Shown: piece by piece, positions 25,307-34,060 of the stretch | How the letters are laid out: each line of letters begins with the position of its first letter | How positions within the stretch are numbered: position 1 is the first letter of the stretch | DNA from: Pseudarthrobacter defluvii | Lineage (GTDB): Bacteria > Actinomycetota > Actinomycetes > Actinomycetales > Micrococcaceae | Direction: 5' to 3' | NCBI RefSeq assembly: GCF_030816725.1 | Contig: NZ_JAUSYG010000001.1 | Location: 1,674,001 to 1,738,000 of the forward strand | Length of the DNA: 64,000 bases | Notes under the pieces: generated by a model | What the model was told of the DNA's origin: nothing | The model's input: the letters and a program-made list of their open reading frames with translations, nothing else | Database searches by the model: none | Translations under genes and position numbers: made by a program

Positions 25307-26587
25307 ATGGCTCGGATTGGCGAGAGCACGGATCTGCTGAAGTGCTCTTTCTGCGGAAAGAGCCAGAAGCAGGTGCGCAAGCTCATTGCCGGGCCCGGTG
25401 TCTACATCTGCGATGAATGCATCGAGTTGTGCAACGAAATCATCGAAGAAGAGCTGGCGGAGGTCGCCGATCTTGGCAGCTTCGAACTGCCCAAGCCGCG
25501 TGAAATCTTCGACTTCCTGCAGGAATACGTCATCGGCCAGGAGCCCGCAAAACGCTCCCTCGCCGTCGCGGTCTACAACCACTACAAGCGCATCCAGGCG
25601 GGCCATGCCCCCAAGTCCGGGAGCCTGGGGGACGGCGGCCACCACGACGACGTCGAGATTGCCAAGTCCAACATCCTCCTGATCGGCCCCACCGGCTGCG
25701 GCAAGACCTACCTGGCGCAAACCCTCGCCCGCCGGCTGAACGTGCCGTTCGCCGTGGCCGACGCCACCGCCCTGACTGAGGCCGGCTATGTGGGTGAGGA
25801 CGTGGAGAACATCCTGCTCAAACTCATCCAGGCCGCTGATTACGACGTCAAGAAGGCCGAGCAGGGCATCATCTACATTGATGAGATCGACAAAATCTCA
25901 CGCAAGAGCGAGAACCCCTCCATCACCCGTGACGTCTCCGGTGAAGGCGTGCAGCAGGCCCTCCTGAAAATCCTGGAGGGAACCGTGGCTTCGGTCCCGC
26001 CGCAGGGCGGACGGAAGCACCCGCACCAGGAATTCATCCAGATTGACACCACGAACGTCCTGTTCATCGTGGCAGGCGCCTTCGCGGGCCTGGAGGAGAT
26101 CATCGGGTCCCGTTCCGGCCGCAAGGGAATCGGCTTCGGTGCTCCGCTCAACGAGGCCAGCAAGAAGGTCGACTCTTACGGCGAGGTCATGCCGGAGGAC
26201 CTGCTCAAGTTCGGACTCATCCCGGAATTCATCGGCCGGCTCCCCGTGATCACCACGGTGTCAAACCTGGACCGGGATGCCCTGATCCAGATCCTTTCCA
26301 CCCCTAAGAACGCCCTGGTGAAGCAGTACCAGAAGATGTTCCAGATCGACGGCGTGGAACTGGTCTTTGACGACACCGCCCTGGAAGCCATCGCAGACCA
26401 GGCCCTGGAACGCGGCACCGGCGCCCGCGGCCTCCGCGCCATCCTTGAGGAAGTCCTGCTTCCCGTCATGTTTGACCTCCCCAGCCGTGAGGACGTTGCC
26501 AGTGTGGTGATCACCGAGGACGTGGTCCTGCGGGGGGCCGAACCCACCATGATTCCCCACGTGGCCAAACGCCGTAAATCTGCATGA
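25307..26587 (+). CDS. clpX: ATP-dependent Clp protease ATP-binding subunit ClpX
   Basis: 426-aa AAA+ unfoldase feeding ClpP1P2. The N-terminal zinc-binding domain has Cys13, Cys16, Cys35 and Cys38 ([19 protein letters not shown]). Walker A GPTGCGKT is at residues 127-134, Walker [11 protein letters not shown] follows, then the pore loop around GYVGED, the ClpP-docking IGF loop (GRKGIGFGA) and the sensor 2 motif [13 protein letters not shown]. Full length. Its stop overlaps an in-frame ATG of the next ORF, and the downstream nitroreductase gene is translated within 15 nt, so they form one operon. Confidence 0.97.
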   Translation: MARIGESTDLLKCSFCGKSQKQVRKLIAGPGVYICDECIELCNEIIEEELAEVADLGSFELPKPREIFDFLQEYVIGQEPAKRSLAVAVYNHYKRIQAGHAPKSGSLGDGGHHDDVEIAKSNILLIGPTGCGKTYLAQTLARRLNVPFAVADATALTEAGYVGEDVENILLKLIQAADYDVKKAEQGIIYIDEIDKISRKSENPSITRDVSGEGVQQALLKILEGTVASVPPQGGRKHPHQEFIQIDTTNVLFIVAGAFAGLEEIIGSRSGRKGIGFGAPLNEASKKVDSYGEVMPEDLLKFGLIPEFIGRLPVITTVSNLDRDALIQILSTPKNALVKQYQKMFQIDGVELVFDDTALEAIADQALERGTGARGLRAILEEVLLPVMFDLPSREDVASVVITEDVVLRGAEPTMIPHVAKRRKSA

Positions 26588-26601
26588 CCGAGAGGACCTT
26601 C

Positions 26602-27216
26602 GTGACTTCAGCTGCAAAGAACAAAGCCGATTTCTGGTTCGACCCCCTGTGCCCGTTTGCCTGGGTCACCTCCCGCTGGATCGGCGAGGTGGAAAGCGTC
26701 CGCGACATCGAGACCGAGTGGCACGTCATGAGCCTTGCCGTCCTGAACGAGGGACGGGACCTGGACCCGGGCTATCGCGAATCCATGGACAACGCCTGGG
26801 GCATGGTGCGCGTCATCATCGCCGCCAGGGAGGAACACGGCCCGCAGTTCATCAAACCGCTCTACGACGCGATGGGTACCCGGATCCACAACCAGGGTGA
26901 AAAGGACCGCTCGGCGGTCATTACCAAGGCCCTTGCCGAATGCGGACTTCCCGCCTCCCTGGCCGATGCCGCAGAGACTGACGCCTACGACCAGCAGCTA
27001 CGGGCCAGCCATGAGGAAGGCATCTCGTTGGTGGGCCAGGATGTCGGTACCCCTGTCGTTGCCTTCAACGGAACCGCCTTTTTTGGGCCGGTCCTGACCC
27101 GCATCCCGCGGGGCGAGGAAGCCGGCCGGATCTGGGATGCCACCACCGCGATCGCCGCCTACCCGCACTTCTTCGAGCTGAAGCGCAGCCGCACGGAGAG
27201 CCCCGAATTCCAGTGA
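26602..27216 (+). CDS. Mycothiol-dependent nitroreductase Rv2466c-like (DsbA fold)
   Basis: 204-aa thioredoxin-fold protein with an inserted helical domain (DsbA/HCCA-isomerase family). The stretches FWFDPLCPFAWVTSRWI, WHVMSLAVLNEGRDLDPGYRE, GTRIHNQGEKD and GPVLTRIPRGEEAGRIWDA match M. tuberculosis Rv2466c closely from memory; that protein is reduced by mycothiol and activates the nitro prodrug TP053. The active-site Cys is in CPFA, without a second Cys in the motif. GTG 26602 is chosen because GAGAGGA (26590-26596) lies 5 nt upstream; ATG 26584, overlapping the clpX stop, is the alternative start. Probably acts in redox stress alongside Clp proteolysis. Confidence 0.87.
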   Translation: MTSAAKNKADFWFDPLCPFAWVTSRWIGEVESVRDIETEWHVMSLAVLNEGRDLDPGYRESMDNAWGMVRVIIAAREEHGPQFIKPLYDAMGTRIHNQGEKDRSAVITKALAECGLPASLADAAETDAYDQQLRASHEEGISLVGQDVGTPVVAFNGTAFFGPVLTRIPRGEEAGRIWDATTAIAAYPHFFELKRSRTESPEFQ

Positions 27217-27260
27217 CGGCCAGCCCGGGCTGACCCTTCCAGGCCGCAAAACCGGGACGC

Positions 27261-27308
27261 CAAGGGCTCCGGGAAAACTACCCATATGTAGTTTTCCCGG
27301 GGCCCTTG
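27261..27308. terminator. Very strong hairpin, clpX-nitroreductase operon end
   Basis: 21-bp inverted repeat (27261-27281 with 27288-27308, one G-T pair) around a 6-nt loop CCATAT, including the symmetric GGGAAAACTAC arm. No T-tract follows on either strand. Position 45 nt after the stop fits a terminator. Confidence 0.7.
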
Positions 27309-27508
27309 CACGTGGACCGGCACGGGAGAACAATTGTTCCTACCACTTCGAAAGAAGGGGACGCAGGAACCAAAGATTCAGTGATATGTAAGTTGACGCA
27401 GCCATCGGCAAAGTCGAATGCAAGCTACCAGTGACGGGGTAGTAAGACCTGAAGTTCAGCGGATCCTGCCAGACCATCAGAGCACGTCACCGGATGGCCG
27501 AAACAGTC
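27309..27508. other. Intergenic stretch without recognised gene
   Basis: 200 nt between the hairpin and the valS terminator. No frame here looks coding. It holds a 12-bp palindrome GAACAATTGTTC (27328-27339) with the GAAC-N4-GTTC form of actinobacterial LexA boxes, but no adjacent target gene, and a purine-rich GAAAGAAGGGGA at 27351-27362. A small RNA is possible but not shown. Confidence 0.4.
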
Positions 27509-27544
27509 GAAGCCCCACCAACGGCAATACGCTGATGGGGCTTC
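27509..27544 (-). terminator. valS terminator
   Basis: 9-bp stem GAAGCCCCA (27509-27517) with 27536-27544, 30 nt beyond the valS stop on the minus strand. Confidence 0.65.
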
Positions 27545-27573
27545 CCCTGTGTCCGGAAACAGCAGGTCCCGGA

Positions 27574-30195
27574 TCAGGCCTTGGCGGGCTCGTCGCTTGC
27601 CGCGAGGGCAACGTCGGTGACGGCGAGGTCGCCGTCGCCCACCACCAGCGTGATGTCACGGGCGTTGGACGCGGCCTTCAGGTCGGCCAGCCCTGCCTGC
27701 AGCTGCGCGGTCAGCGCCTCCGGGGCCGTGATGGTTGCCGACAGAACTTCGGTGCGCTGCTTGACCTTGGCCTCGGACTTGGCCTTGCGGACACCGCTGA
27801 GAGCCACCCCAACGGTTGCCAGCATGGTGGTGTCCCCGCCGGGGATCTCCAGCGCGGCAGGCCACTCTGCGCGGTGCACGGACCCGTTGCGCCACCAGCT
27901 CCAGACTTCCTCCGTGGCAAAGGGAAGGAACGGGGCGAAGAGCCGCAGCAGGGTGTCCAGGGTGGTGGCCAGCGCAGCAAGCACGGAGGCCTGTTCCGCT
28001 TCGCCGGCTGCTCCGTAGGCCCGGTCCTTGATCAGCTCAACGTAGTCGTCCGTGAACTGCCAGAAAAATGACTCGGTGAGCTGCAGTGCGCGGGCGTAGT
28101 CATAGTTGTCGAACGCCTTGGTGGACTGCGCCACGACGTCGGCCAGCTGGGCCAGCAGCGCCCGGTCCAAGGGATTGGTCAGAACGCTAAGGTCGCCCGA
28201 AAGCACAGAGTTCTCGGTGGCGCCGAGGTTCAGCACGAACTTGGAGGCGTTCAGCAACTTGATGGCCAGGCGCCGCCCGATCTTCATCTGCGCAATCTCG
28301 TATGCGGTGTCCGCGCCGAGCCGCGCCGAAGCAGCCCAGTAGCGGACCGCATCCGAGCCGTATTCGTTCAGGACATCCGTGGGGACCACCACGTTGCCCT
28401 TGGACTTGGACATCTTCTTGCGGTCCGGGTCCAGGATCCAGCCGGAGATGGCGGCGTGCTTCCAGGGCGCGCAATTCTGGAGTGCGTCGCCGCGGACCAC
28501 AGAGGAGAACAGCCAGGTACGGATGATGTCGTGGCCCTGGGGGCGGAGATCGAAGGGGAAGACCTTGGCGAACAGGTCCTCGTCCCGGCTCCAGCCGCCC
28601 ACGATCTGCGGGGTCAGCGAGGACGTGGCCCAGGTGTCCAGGACGTCGGCGTCGCCGGTGAAGCCGTTCGGCTGGTCGCGCTGCGCCTCGTCGAAGCCCG
28701 GGGCGGCATCCGCGGCGGGGTCCACGGGGAGCAGCCCGTCGGAGGGCAGGATGGGGTTGTCGTAATCCGGGTTGCCCTGCGCATCGAGGGGGTACCAGAC
28801 GGGGATGGGCACACCGAAGAACCGCTGCCGGGAAACCAGCCAATCACCGTTCAGGCCGGCGATCCAGTTCTCGTAGCGGGAGCGCATGAAGGACGGGTGG
28901 AAGTCGATCTCCTTGCCCCGGCCGATGAGGCGTTCGCGGCGGTCCTCGTCGCGGCCGCCGTTGCGGATGTACCACTGGCGGGACGTCACCACTTCCAGGG
29001 GCTTGTCGCCCTTTTCGAAGAAGTTCACCGGGTGGGTGATCTTCTTCGGTTCGCCGTCCAGCAGGTCCGCTTCCTTGAGCAGTTCCACCACGGCTTCCTT
29101 CGCGGAGAAGGCGGTCTTCCCGGCGATGGCGGCGTATACCTCCTTGCCGGCTTCGCTGGTGATCCACTCGGGGGCTTCGGCGATGATGCGGCCGTCGCGG
29201 CCCATGATGGGCCGGGTGGGCAGCTGCAGTTCCCGCCACCATGTGACGTCGGTCAGGTCGCCAAAGGTGCAGACCATGGCAATGCCTGAACCCTTGTCCG
29301 CCTTGGCCAGCGGGTGGGCCTTGACCTCGAGTTCGACGTCGAACAGCGGGGACTTCACAGTCTTGCCGAAAAGCGGCTGGTACCGCTCGTCGTCGGGGTT
29401 TGCCACCAAGGCGGCACAGGCGGCCAGCAACTCCGGGCGGGTGGTCTCGATGAAGACCTTGTCGCCGTCCTCCGTGAAGAAGGGGTAGCGGTAATAGGCG
29501 CCGGGAACCTCGCGGTCCTCAAGCTCAGCCTGCGCAACGGCGGTGCGGAAGGTGACGTCCCACAGCGTGGGGGCTTCGGCCATGTAAGCGTCCCCTGCAG
29601 CCAGGTTCGCCAGAAAGGCGCGCTGGGACACCGCACGGGAAGTGTCGTCAATGGTGCGGTAGGTCAGGTCCCAGTCCACGGACAGGCCCAGGGTCTGGAA
29701 CAGGTTCTCGAAGACCTTCTCGTCCTCGACAGCCAGTTCCTCGCACAGTTCAATGAAGTTCTGGCGGGACACGACGTCGAAATCGCGCTGGTTCTTGGCA
29801 GGCTGTGCCGGCGGCCGGTAGTCGGCGTTGTACGGGATGGCGGGATCGCAGCGGACACCGTAGTAGTTCTGGACACGGCGCTCCGTGGGCAGCCCGTTGT
29901 CATCCCAGCCCATGGGGTAGAAGACGTTTTTGCCGGTCATGCGCATATAGCGCGCCTGGACGTCCGTCTGGGTGAAGGAGAACATGTGCCCCACATGCAG
30001 GGATCCCGACGCGGTGGGCGGGGGAGTGTCGATCGAATAGACCTGCTCCCGGGTGGTGTCGGGGTTGAACTTGTAGGTTCCCTCGGCCAGCCAGCGCTGG
30101 GTGAGCGCAGCCTCGAGGCCTTCGAGGCCCGGCTTGTCCGGAACGTTGATGGGGGCGGTGGTGGGCGTGTCTGTACCCTGCGTGTCTTCAGCCAT
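27574..30195 (-). CDS. valS: Valyl-tRNA synthetase
   Basis: 873-aa class I aminoacyl-tRNA synthetase charging tRNA-Val. The HIGH motif is HVGH at residues 67-70 (TASGSLHVGHMFSFTQTD) and KMSKS is at 594-598 (KKMSKSKGNVVV). The editing domain lies between, followed by the anticodon-binding helices and a C-terminal coiled segment (VKQRTEVLSATITAPEALTAQLQAGLADLKAAS). The WDDNGLPTERRVQNYYGV sequence marks the actinobacterial branch. Full length. Convergent with the clpX operon and divergent from the DUF488 gene. No T-box is seen upstream, unlike ileS. Confidence 0.96.
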   Translation of the reverse strand: MAEDTQGTDTPTTAPINVPDKPGLEGLEAALTQRWLAEGTYKFNPDTTREQVYSIDTPPPTASGSLHVGHMFSFTQTDVQARYMRMTGKNVFYPMGWDDNGLPTERRVQNYYGVRCDPAIPYNADYRPPAQPAKNQRDFDVVSRQNFIELCEELAVEDEKVFENLFQTLGLSVDWDLTYRTIDDTSRAVSQRAFLANLAAGDAYMAEAPTLWDVTFRTAVAQAELEDREVPGAYYRYPFFTEDGDKVFIETTRPELLAACAALVANPDDERYQPLFGKTVKSPLFDVELEVKAHPLAKADKGSGIAMVCTFGDLTDVTWWRELQLPTRPIMGRDGRIIAEAPEWITSEAGKEVYAAIAGKTAFSAKEAVVELLKEADLLDGEPKKITHPVNFFEKGDKPLEVVTSRQWYIRNGGRDEDRRERLIGRGKEIDFHPSFMRSRYENWIAGLNGDWLVSRQRFFGVPIPVWYPLDAQGNPDYDNPILPSDGLLPVDPAADAAPGFDEAQRDQPNGFTGDADVLDTWATSSLTPQIVGGWSRDEDLFAKVFPFDLRPQGHDIIRTWLFSSVVRGDALQNCAPWKHAAISGWILDPDRKKMSKSKGNVVVPTDVLNEYGSDAVRYWAASARLGADTAYEIAQMKIGRRLAIKLLNASKFVLNLGATENSVLSGDLSVLTNPLDRALLAQLADVVAQSTKAFDNYDYARALQLTESFFWQFTDDYVELIKDRAYGAAGEAEQASVLAALATTLDTLLRLFAPFLPFATEEVWSWWRNGSVHRAEWPAALEIPGGDTTMLATVGVALSGVRKAKSEAKVKQRTEVLSATITAPEALTAQLQAGLADLKAASNARDITLVVGDGDLAVTDVALAASDEPAKA

Positions 30196-30263
30196 TGGGC
30201 AATTCTTTCATGCCGGCTTCCATCCCACCCAACCCGTCCCGCGCAGGCGGCCGCGAACGCGGG

Positions 30264-30269
30264 TAGCAT
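30264..30269 (+). promoter_or_regulatory. Leaderless -10 of the DUF488 gene
   Basis: TAGCAT lies 7 nt before ATG 30277. It contains the competing ATG 30268, which argues for 30277 as the true start. Confidence 0.5.
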
Positions 30270-30276
30270 GCGGCTC

Positions 30277-30648
30277 ATGGGACAGCTCCGGGAAACCTTC
30301 GGCGTCAAGCGCATCTACGAGCCACAGGCGGACGACGACGGCTGCCGGGTGCTGGTGGACCGGCTCTGGCCGCGGGGGATGCCCAAGGAAAGCGCCGCCG
30401 TCGACCTCTGGCTCAAGGAGGTGGCACCCTCCGCCACGCTGCGCAAGGAGTTCAACCACCGCCCCGAGCGGTTCGCCGATTTCGGCGAACGCTACCGGCT
30501 GGAACTGGACTCCAACCCGGCCGTGGAGACCCTGCTGGAACTGGCCCGCGCCCACCCCCGGGTCACCCTCCTCTACGCCGCGCGCAACACGGAGGCCAAC
30601 AACGCGCTGGTCCTGCTCCATTACCTCCGGGAACGCCGCGCCGGCTGA
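30277..30648 (+). CDS. DUF488 family protein
   Basis: 123-aa protein of the DUF488 family. Diagnostic stretches are VKRIYEPQADDDGCRVLVDRLWPRGMPKESAAVDLWLKEVAPSATLRKEFNH, RFADFGERYRLEL and VTLLYAARNTEANNALVLLHYL. The family is widespread and cytoplasmic, with no firmly established activity. ATG 30277 is preferred because a TAGCAT -10 lies 7 nt upstream; ATG 30268 would add three residues. It is followed 18 nt later by an SDR gene that has its own leaderless -10, so the two need not share a transcript. Confidence 0.85.
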   Translation: MGQLRETFGVKRIYEPQADDDGCRVLVDRLWPRGMPKESAAVDLWLKEVAPSATLRKEFNHRPERFADFGERYRLELDSNPAVETLLELARAHPRVTLLYAARNTEANNALVLLHYLRERRAG

Positions 30649-30654
30649 TCCCGC

Positions 30655-30660
30655 TAGGGT
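30655..30660 (+). promoter_or_regulatory. Leaderless -10 of the SDR gene
   Basis: TAGGGT lies 6 nt before ATG 30667, just after the DUF488 stop. Confidence 0.45.
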
Positions 30661-30666
30661 GGTGCC

Positions 30667-31425
30667 ATGACGAAGGACTTGCAGAAAAAGGCGGCACTGG
30701 TAACCGGGGCGAGCAGCGGAATCGGGGAGGCTGCAGTGCGTGCCCTGCGCGCGGACGGATGGACCGTCTTCGCCGTGGCGCGCCGGGCCGAACGCCTGGC
30801 GGCCCTGGAAAGTGAGACAGGCGCCGTCGCGATTCCAGCAGACATTGCAGAGGACGACGACGTGTCCCGGCTCCTTGCCCAGGTCACCGAAGCAGGCGGC
30901 ATCGACACGCTGGTCAACGTTGCCGGCGGCGCCCGCGGCGCGGACAAGGTAGGGGACGCGAGCACCGAGGACTGGGAATGGATGTACCGCGTCAACGTCC
31001 TGGGCACCATGAAGCTCACCAGGGCCTTCCTGCCGATGCTGAGGGCCACCGGCGAGGGGACCGTGCTGAACCTGACCTCCACGGCCGGCCTGGATGCATA
31101 CGAGGGCGGCGGTGGCTACAACGCGGCCAAGTTCGGCCAGCACGCCCTGACCAACGCCCTCCGCCTGGAGGAGGCCGAAAACAACCTCCGTGTCATCGAG
31201 GTGGCGCCAGGCCTGGTGCAGACCGAGGAGTTCGCCCTGAACCGCCTGGGGGACCCGCAGGCCGCGGGCAAGGTGTACCAGGGCGTGGAGAAGCCGCTGA
31301 CGGCGGAGGACGTGGCCGACGTGGTCCGGTACGCCGTTTCGGTCCCGCACCACGTCAACCTGGACCAGATCGTCATCCGTCCGGTGGCGCAGGCCGCCAA
31401 CTACAAGCTCATCCGAAAGGGCTGA
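30667..31425 (+). CDS. Short-chain dehydrogenase/reductase
   Basis: 252-aa classical SDR with NAD(P) motif TGASSGIGEAA (TGxxxGxG), the NVAGG structural motif (VNVAGGARG) and the catalytic Ser-Tyr-Lys set in LNLTSTAGLDAYEGGGGYNAAKFG. The tail LDQIVIRPVAQAANYKLIRKG resembles the YdfG/NADP-dependent hydroxy-acid and serine dehydrogenase group. Arg residues after the first beta strand (VARRAERL) favour NADP. Specific substrate not assignable. It ends 31 nt from the convergent EEP gene. Confidence 0.9.
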   Translation: MTKDLQKKAALVTGASSGIGEAAVRALRADGWTVFAVARRAERLAALESETGAVAIPADIAEDDDVSRLLAQVTEAGGIDTLVNVAGGARGADKVGDASTEDWEWMYRVNVLGTMKLTRAFLPMLRATGEGTVLNLTSTAGLDAYEGGGGYNAAKFGQHALTNALRLEEAENNLRVIEVAPGLVQTEEFALNRLGDPQAAGKVYQGVEKPLTAEDVADVVRYAVSVPHHVNLDQIVIRPVAQAANYKLIRKG

Positions 31426-31456
31426 GCCGCCAGCGGAAGCCGAGGGGCCAGGAGTA

Positions 31457-32455
31457 CTACGGCACCTGGAGATGCAGGGTTGCCACCACTGCGGCATGGT
31501 CAGTGCCGTCAACCCGGTGGACCGAGTATCCGGAGGCCTTGATGTCCGGGCTCGTTACCAGATGGTCGAGCGCAATACCGGGCAGGCGGTAGCCGCGCAT
31601 CGGCCAGGTAGGGACCAGCCTGCTGCCCAATGACGCCGCCACGTCCACCAGGCTGCGCTGGCCGCCTTGCCCTGCCAGCACGGCCCGGTACTCCCGGTGG
31701 TCGTAGGTGGCGTTGAAGTCCCCCGCCAGCAGCATGGGGCCTGAACCGTTGTCCGCCCCGGCCACGGTGGCCAGGTCGCTGCGCCATTGATCGAGGCCGC
31801 TGCCTGCCGGGGCCAGAGTATGCACGGCCACCACTTTCAGGCTGGCGGCGCCAAGGTCCAGGCGGGCCACCGGCATGGTGAACTGGGTGCCGGGGAGCAC
31901 GCCGGTCTCCTTCAGGTTGTACGAGGAGTAGATGGCGCTGCCCCCGGCTCCATCCCTGGGATGGGCAACCCGGTGGGGAAGCAGTCCGTCCAGCCCTGCC
32001 ACCGTGAGCCTTCGCGCCAGTTGGGGCGTGTACTCCTCAACTGCCAGCAGGTCCACGTTTCCTTCGCGGACCAGGCCAACGATGCCCGCAGCGTCCGCGC
32101 CGCCCAATTCGGCGTTGATGCTCATGGCAACCAGGGACACCCGGCCGCCGGCAGCCTCGGCGGCAGGTTCCCGGATATCAATGGGGAAGAGCCAGAAGAC
32201 CTGGCAGGCCAGCAAAGCCGCAGCCGCCACCTGCTGCCACCGCCTCCGGCCCAGGAAGGACACAAGCAGTGCTGCGGCTGCCGGCACAGCCAGCCACGGT
32301 GTAAACGCCACCAGCTGGACCCCCAGCACGGGCAACTCCGCCGGCAATGCCCGCAGCACCGACACTGCCGCCACCGGCAGGGCGACGGGAACGAACAGCC
32401 ATCTGCACACGGCGGCTGCGCGCCTCCGCCCTGCAGGGCGCCCGGAAGCTGTCAT
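31457..32455 (-). CDS. Membrane-anchored endonuclease/exonuclease/phosphatase-family protein (copy 1)
   Basis: 332 aa. The N-terminus holds three hydrophobic helices (WLFVPVALPVAAVSVLRAL, LVAFTPWLAVPAAAALLVSFL, VAAAALLACQVFWLFPI); the rest is an EEP domain presumably outside the membrane: VSLVAMSINAELGG, VDLLAVEEYTP, VVAVHTLAP, MLLAGDFNATYDHREY, ALDHLVTSPDI and VDGTDHAAVVATL, which supply the Asn, Glu, His, Asp-Asn and terminal Asp-His of the DNase I-like active site. Substrate could be a phosphodiester or a phospholipid headgroup. Leaderless -10 at 32462. It is tandem with a paralogue 31 nt upstream. Confidence 0.88.
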   Translation of the reverse strand: MTASGRPAGRRRAAAVCRWLFVPVALPVAAVSVLRALPAELPVLGVQLVAFTPWLAVPAAAALLVSFLGRRRWQQVAAAALLACQVFWLFPIDIREPAAEAAGGRVSLVAMSINAELGGADAAGIVGLVREGNVDLLAVEEYTPQLARRLTVAGLDGLLPHRVAHPRDGAGGSAIYSSYNLKETGVLPGTQFTMPVARLDLGAASLKVVAVHTLAPAGSGLDQWRSDLATVAGADNGSGPMLLAGDFNATYDHREYRAVLAGQGGQRSLVDVAASLGSRLVPTWPMRGYRLPGIALDHLVTSPDIKASGYSVHRVDGTDHAAVVATLHLQVP

Positions 32456-32461
32456 GAGCCG

Positions 32462-32467
32462 AGTCTA
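32462..32467 (-). promoter_or_regulatory. Leaderless -10 of EEP copy 1
   Basis: TAGACT on the minus strand, 6 nt before the ATG at 32455, although the paralogue ends only 31 nt upstream. Confidence 0.45.
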
Positions 32468-32486
32468 GGGAATACAAGGTGCTGCG

Positions 32487-33596
32487 TCAGCCCTGTTCCG
32501 CCCGGAGTAGGCCAAACGTCAGGGCCGGGCGCAGTGTGGCGACAACGCCGGCATGATCGGTTCCCGGGAATCCAACGGTACTGAAACCCAGTACGGTGAT
32601 GCCACGGCTGACAAGGATGTGGTCTATGGCAGTGAAGGCGGGCACCGGCGCGTTGGCAGGCCAGGTGGGTGCCAGGCCCTTTCCGGCGATCTGTGCGGCA
32701 TCGGCCAGGCCGGCCGCGAGGAGCTTACGGAACCCGGCGTGGTCAAGGCCCGCATTGAAGTCGCCCAGCAGGACCGAGTGCCGGGCCGCGGGCAGTTCCC
32801 GGTGCAGGCCTGCCAGCTGGTCGAGTTCCGCACGCCAGGCAGGTGTGTGTCCGGGGCGGGGGGAGTCGACGTGGACCGAGGTCAGCTGTATCCCGCCACC
32901 GGTGCCGGGAACGGCGGCAACGGCCCGGGTTTGGTAGAAGGACGTGCCGGGGACGCGGGCCATCGGCTGGAGGGGATAACGGGAGAAGATGGCGTTGCCG
33001 GTGCCTGTCCCGTCAACATCGAGGACCCGGTATGGAAGCTCCGCGCCAATTCCTGCCACCTCAAGGTCTTCCAGTCCGGCAGGCGCCAGTTCGGGAAGGG
33101 CAAGGACGTCTACGTTCCGTGCCCGGGCCTGGTCCAGCAGCGCATCCGCATCCACGCCCGTGGACCCTACGTTCAGCGCCATCACGGTAAGCCGCTGCCC
33201 AGCGGCTTGGCTCCCGGCCGCAAGGGCGCTGCCCGGTGCTTGAAACGCTGGAGGCGTGGCCCCGGGCGCCGGAATTACGCGCGGCGCCACCATCAGTAAC
33301 TGGGCAAGCAGGGCGCCGGTGGCCAGGACGGCCAGGACGGTGCGCGCAGCCCCGGGTTCCAGCGCTACGGCGGCCAGCGCGGCAGCCACCGCGGCCATGG
33401 ATGGGAACATGCTGGCAGGAAACAAGGACAGCAACTGGACCCACGGGGTACCGGAATCTCCGGCGGCAAGGCGCACGGCGGTCAGCCCGGCTCCAGGCAG
33501 CCACAGGACGACCGCGGCAGACCAGCAGGCCCAGGAGCCCGCCCGGCGTAAAGGGCTGGCCTGCAGGTCCGGCACGGATGGCTGTACCGCTCGCAT
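32487..33596 (-). CDS. Membrane-anchored endonuclease/exonuclease/phosphatase-family protein (copy 2)
   Basis: 369-aa paralogue of the 31457-32455 product with the same plan: hydrophobic helices near the N-terminus (SWACWSAAVVLWLPGAGLTAVRL, WVQLLSLFPASMFPSMAAVAAALAAVAL, TVLAVLATGALLAQLLMV), then a Pro/Ala linker and an EEP domain (LTVMALNVGSTGVD, VDVLALPELAPAG, TSVHVDSPRPG, VLLGDFNAGLDHAGF, AIDHILVSRGI, PGTDHAGVVATL). All catalytic positions visible in copy 1 are kept. An AATAAT hexamer 6 nt before the ATG suggests a leaderless start. The substrate is unknown. Confidence 0.87.
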   Translation of the reverse strand: MRAVQPSVPDLQASPLRRAGSWACWSAAVVLWLPGAGLTAVRLAAGDSGTPWVQLLSLFPASMFPSMAAVAAALAAVALEPGAARTVLAVLATGALLAQLLMVAPRVIPAPGATPPAFQAPGSALAAGSQAAGQRLTVMALNVGSTGVDADALLDQARARNVDVLALPELAPAGLEDLEVAGIGAELPYRVLDVDGTGTGNAIFSRYPLQPMARVPGTSFYQTRAVAAVPGTGGGIQLTSVHVDSPRPGHTPAWRAELDQLAGLHRELPAARHSVLLGDFNAGLDHAGFRKLLAAGLADAAQIAGKGLAPTWPANAPVPAFTAIDHILVSRGITVLGFSTVGFPGTDHAGVVATLRPALTFGLLRAEQG

Positions 33597-33782
33597 CTGT
33601 CCATTATTGGAGCGCCGGTCCCGGCCGCACAGCGGGCACGGCCCGCAAATACCTCCCTAATCCATGCCCCACCACTTGCGTGTCCCGGGGTGGGGGACCC
33701 AGGTGTTCCACGGTTGGAAAGGACGGCGGCGTGATGGCAACCCGAATAGCACAGGATGCCGCGTCGATAGTAGACTCAGGAA

Positions 33783-34005
33783 TGGCTATGACCCGGCAAT
33801 CACCGGTGAGCTTCCGGAAGAACGCGCGGTGCGCCCCTTGCAGGGTGGCTGTGCCAGTAGAACCGGACGGGTAAGCCCGTCACAGCAGTAATGAGAGGCC
33901 GGGGCAGCAGGGGTTCCTTAGGAAACTGCCGCGCCGGTAAGTGAGGTGGTACCGCGGTGGGCGTGCAGTCTTCGGGACGGCACGGCAGCCGTCCTCGCAT
34001 CCTGA
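33783..34005 (+). promoter_or_regulatory. T-box riboswitch of ileS
   Basis: tRNA-Ile-sensing leader. Stem I is the short actinobacterial type (CCCGGCAATCACCGGTGAGC), in which ATC at 33799-33801 is the Ile specifier. The conserved T-box bulge TGGTACCGCGG is at 33947-33957, and the distal CGTCCTCGC follows at 33990-33998. Actinobacterial ileS T-boxes act on translation, freeing the ribosome site when uncharged tRNA-Ile binds. No T-tract terminator is visible here, which agrees. Boundaries are approximate. The 180 nt between the EEP gene and this element (33597-33776) contain no gene. Confidence 0.88.
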
Positions 34006-34060
34006 ACGGAACGTCCGGCTCCTGCCGGGGGTTCACCACGCTCAACCCAGGATGTCGAAC

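Noticed and set aside
27328..27339. GAACAATTGTTC taken as a proven LexA site
   Set aside because: The core fits, but the outer TC/GA flank is missing and there is no target gene, so it is kept only as a low-interest observation.
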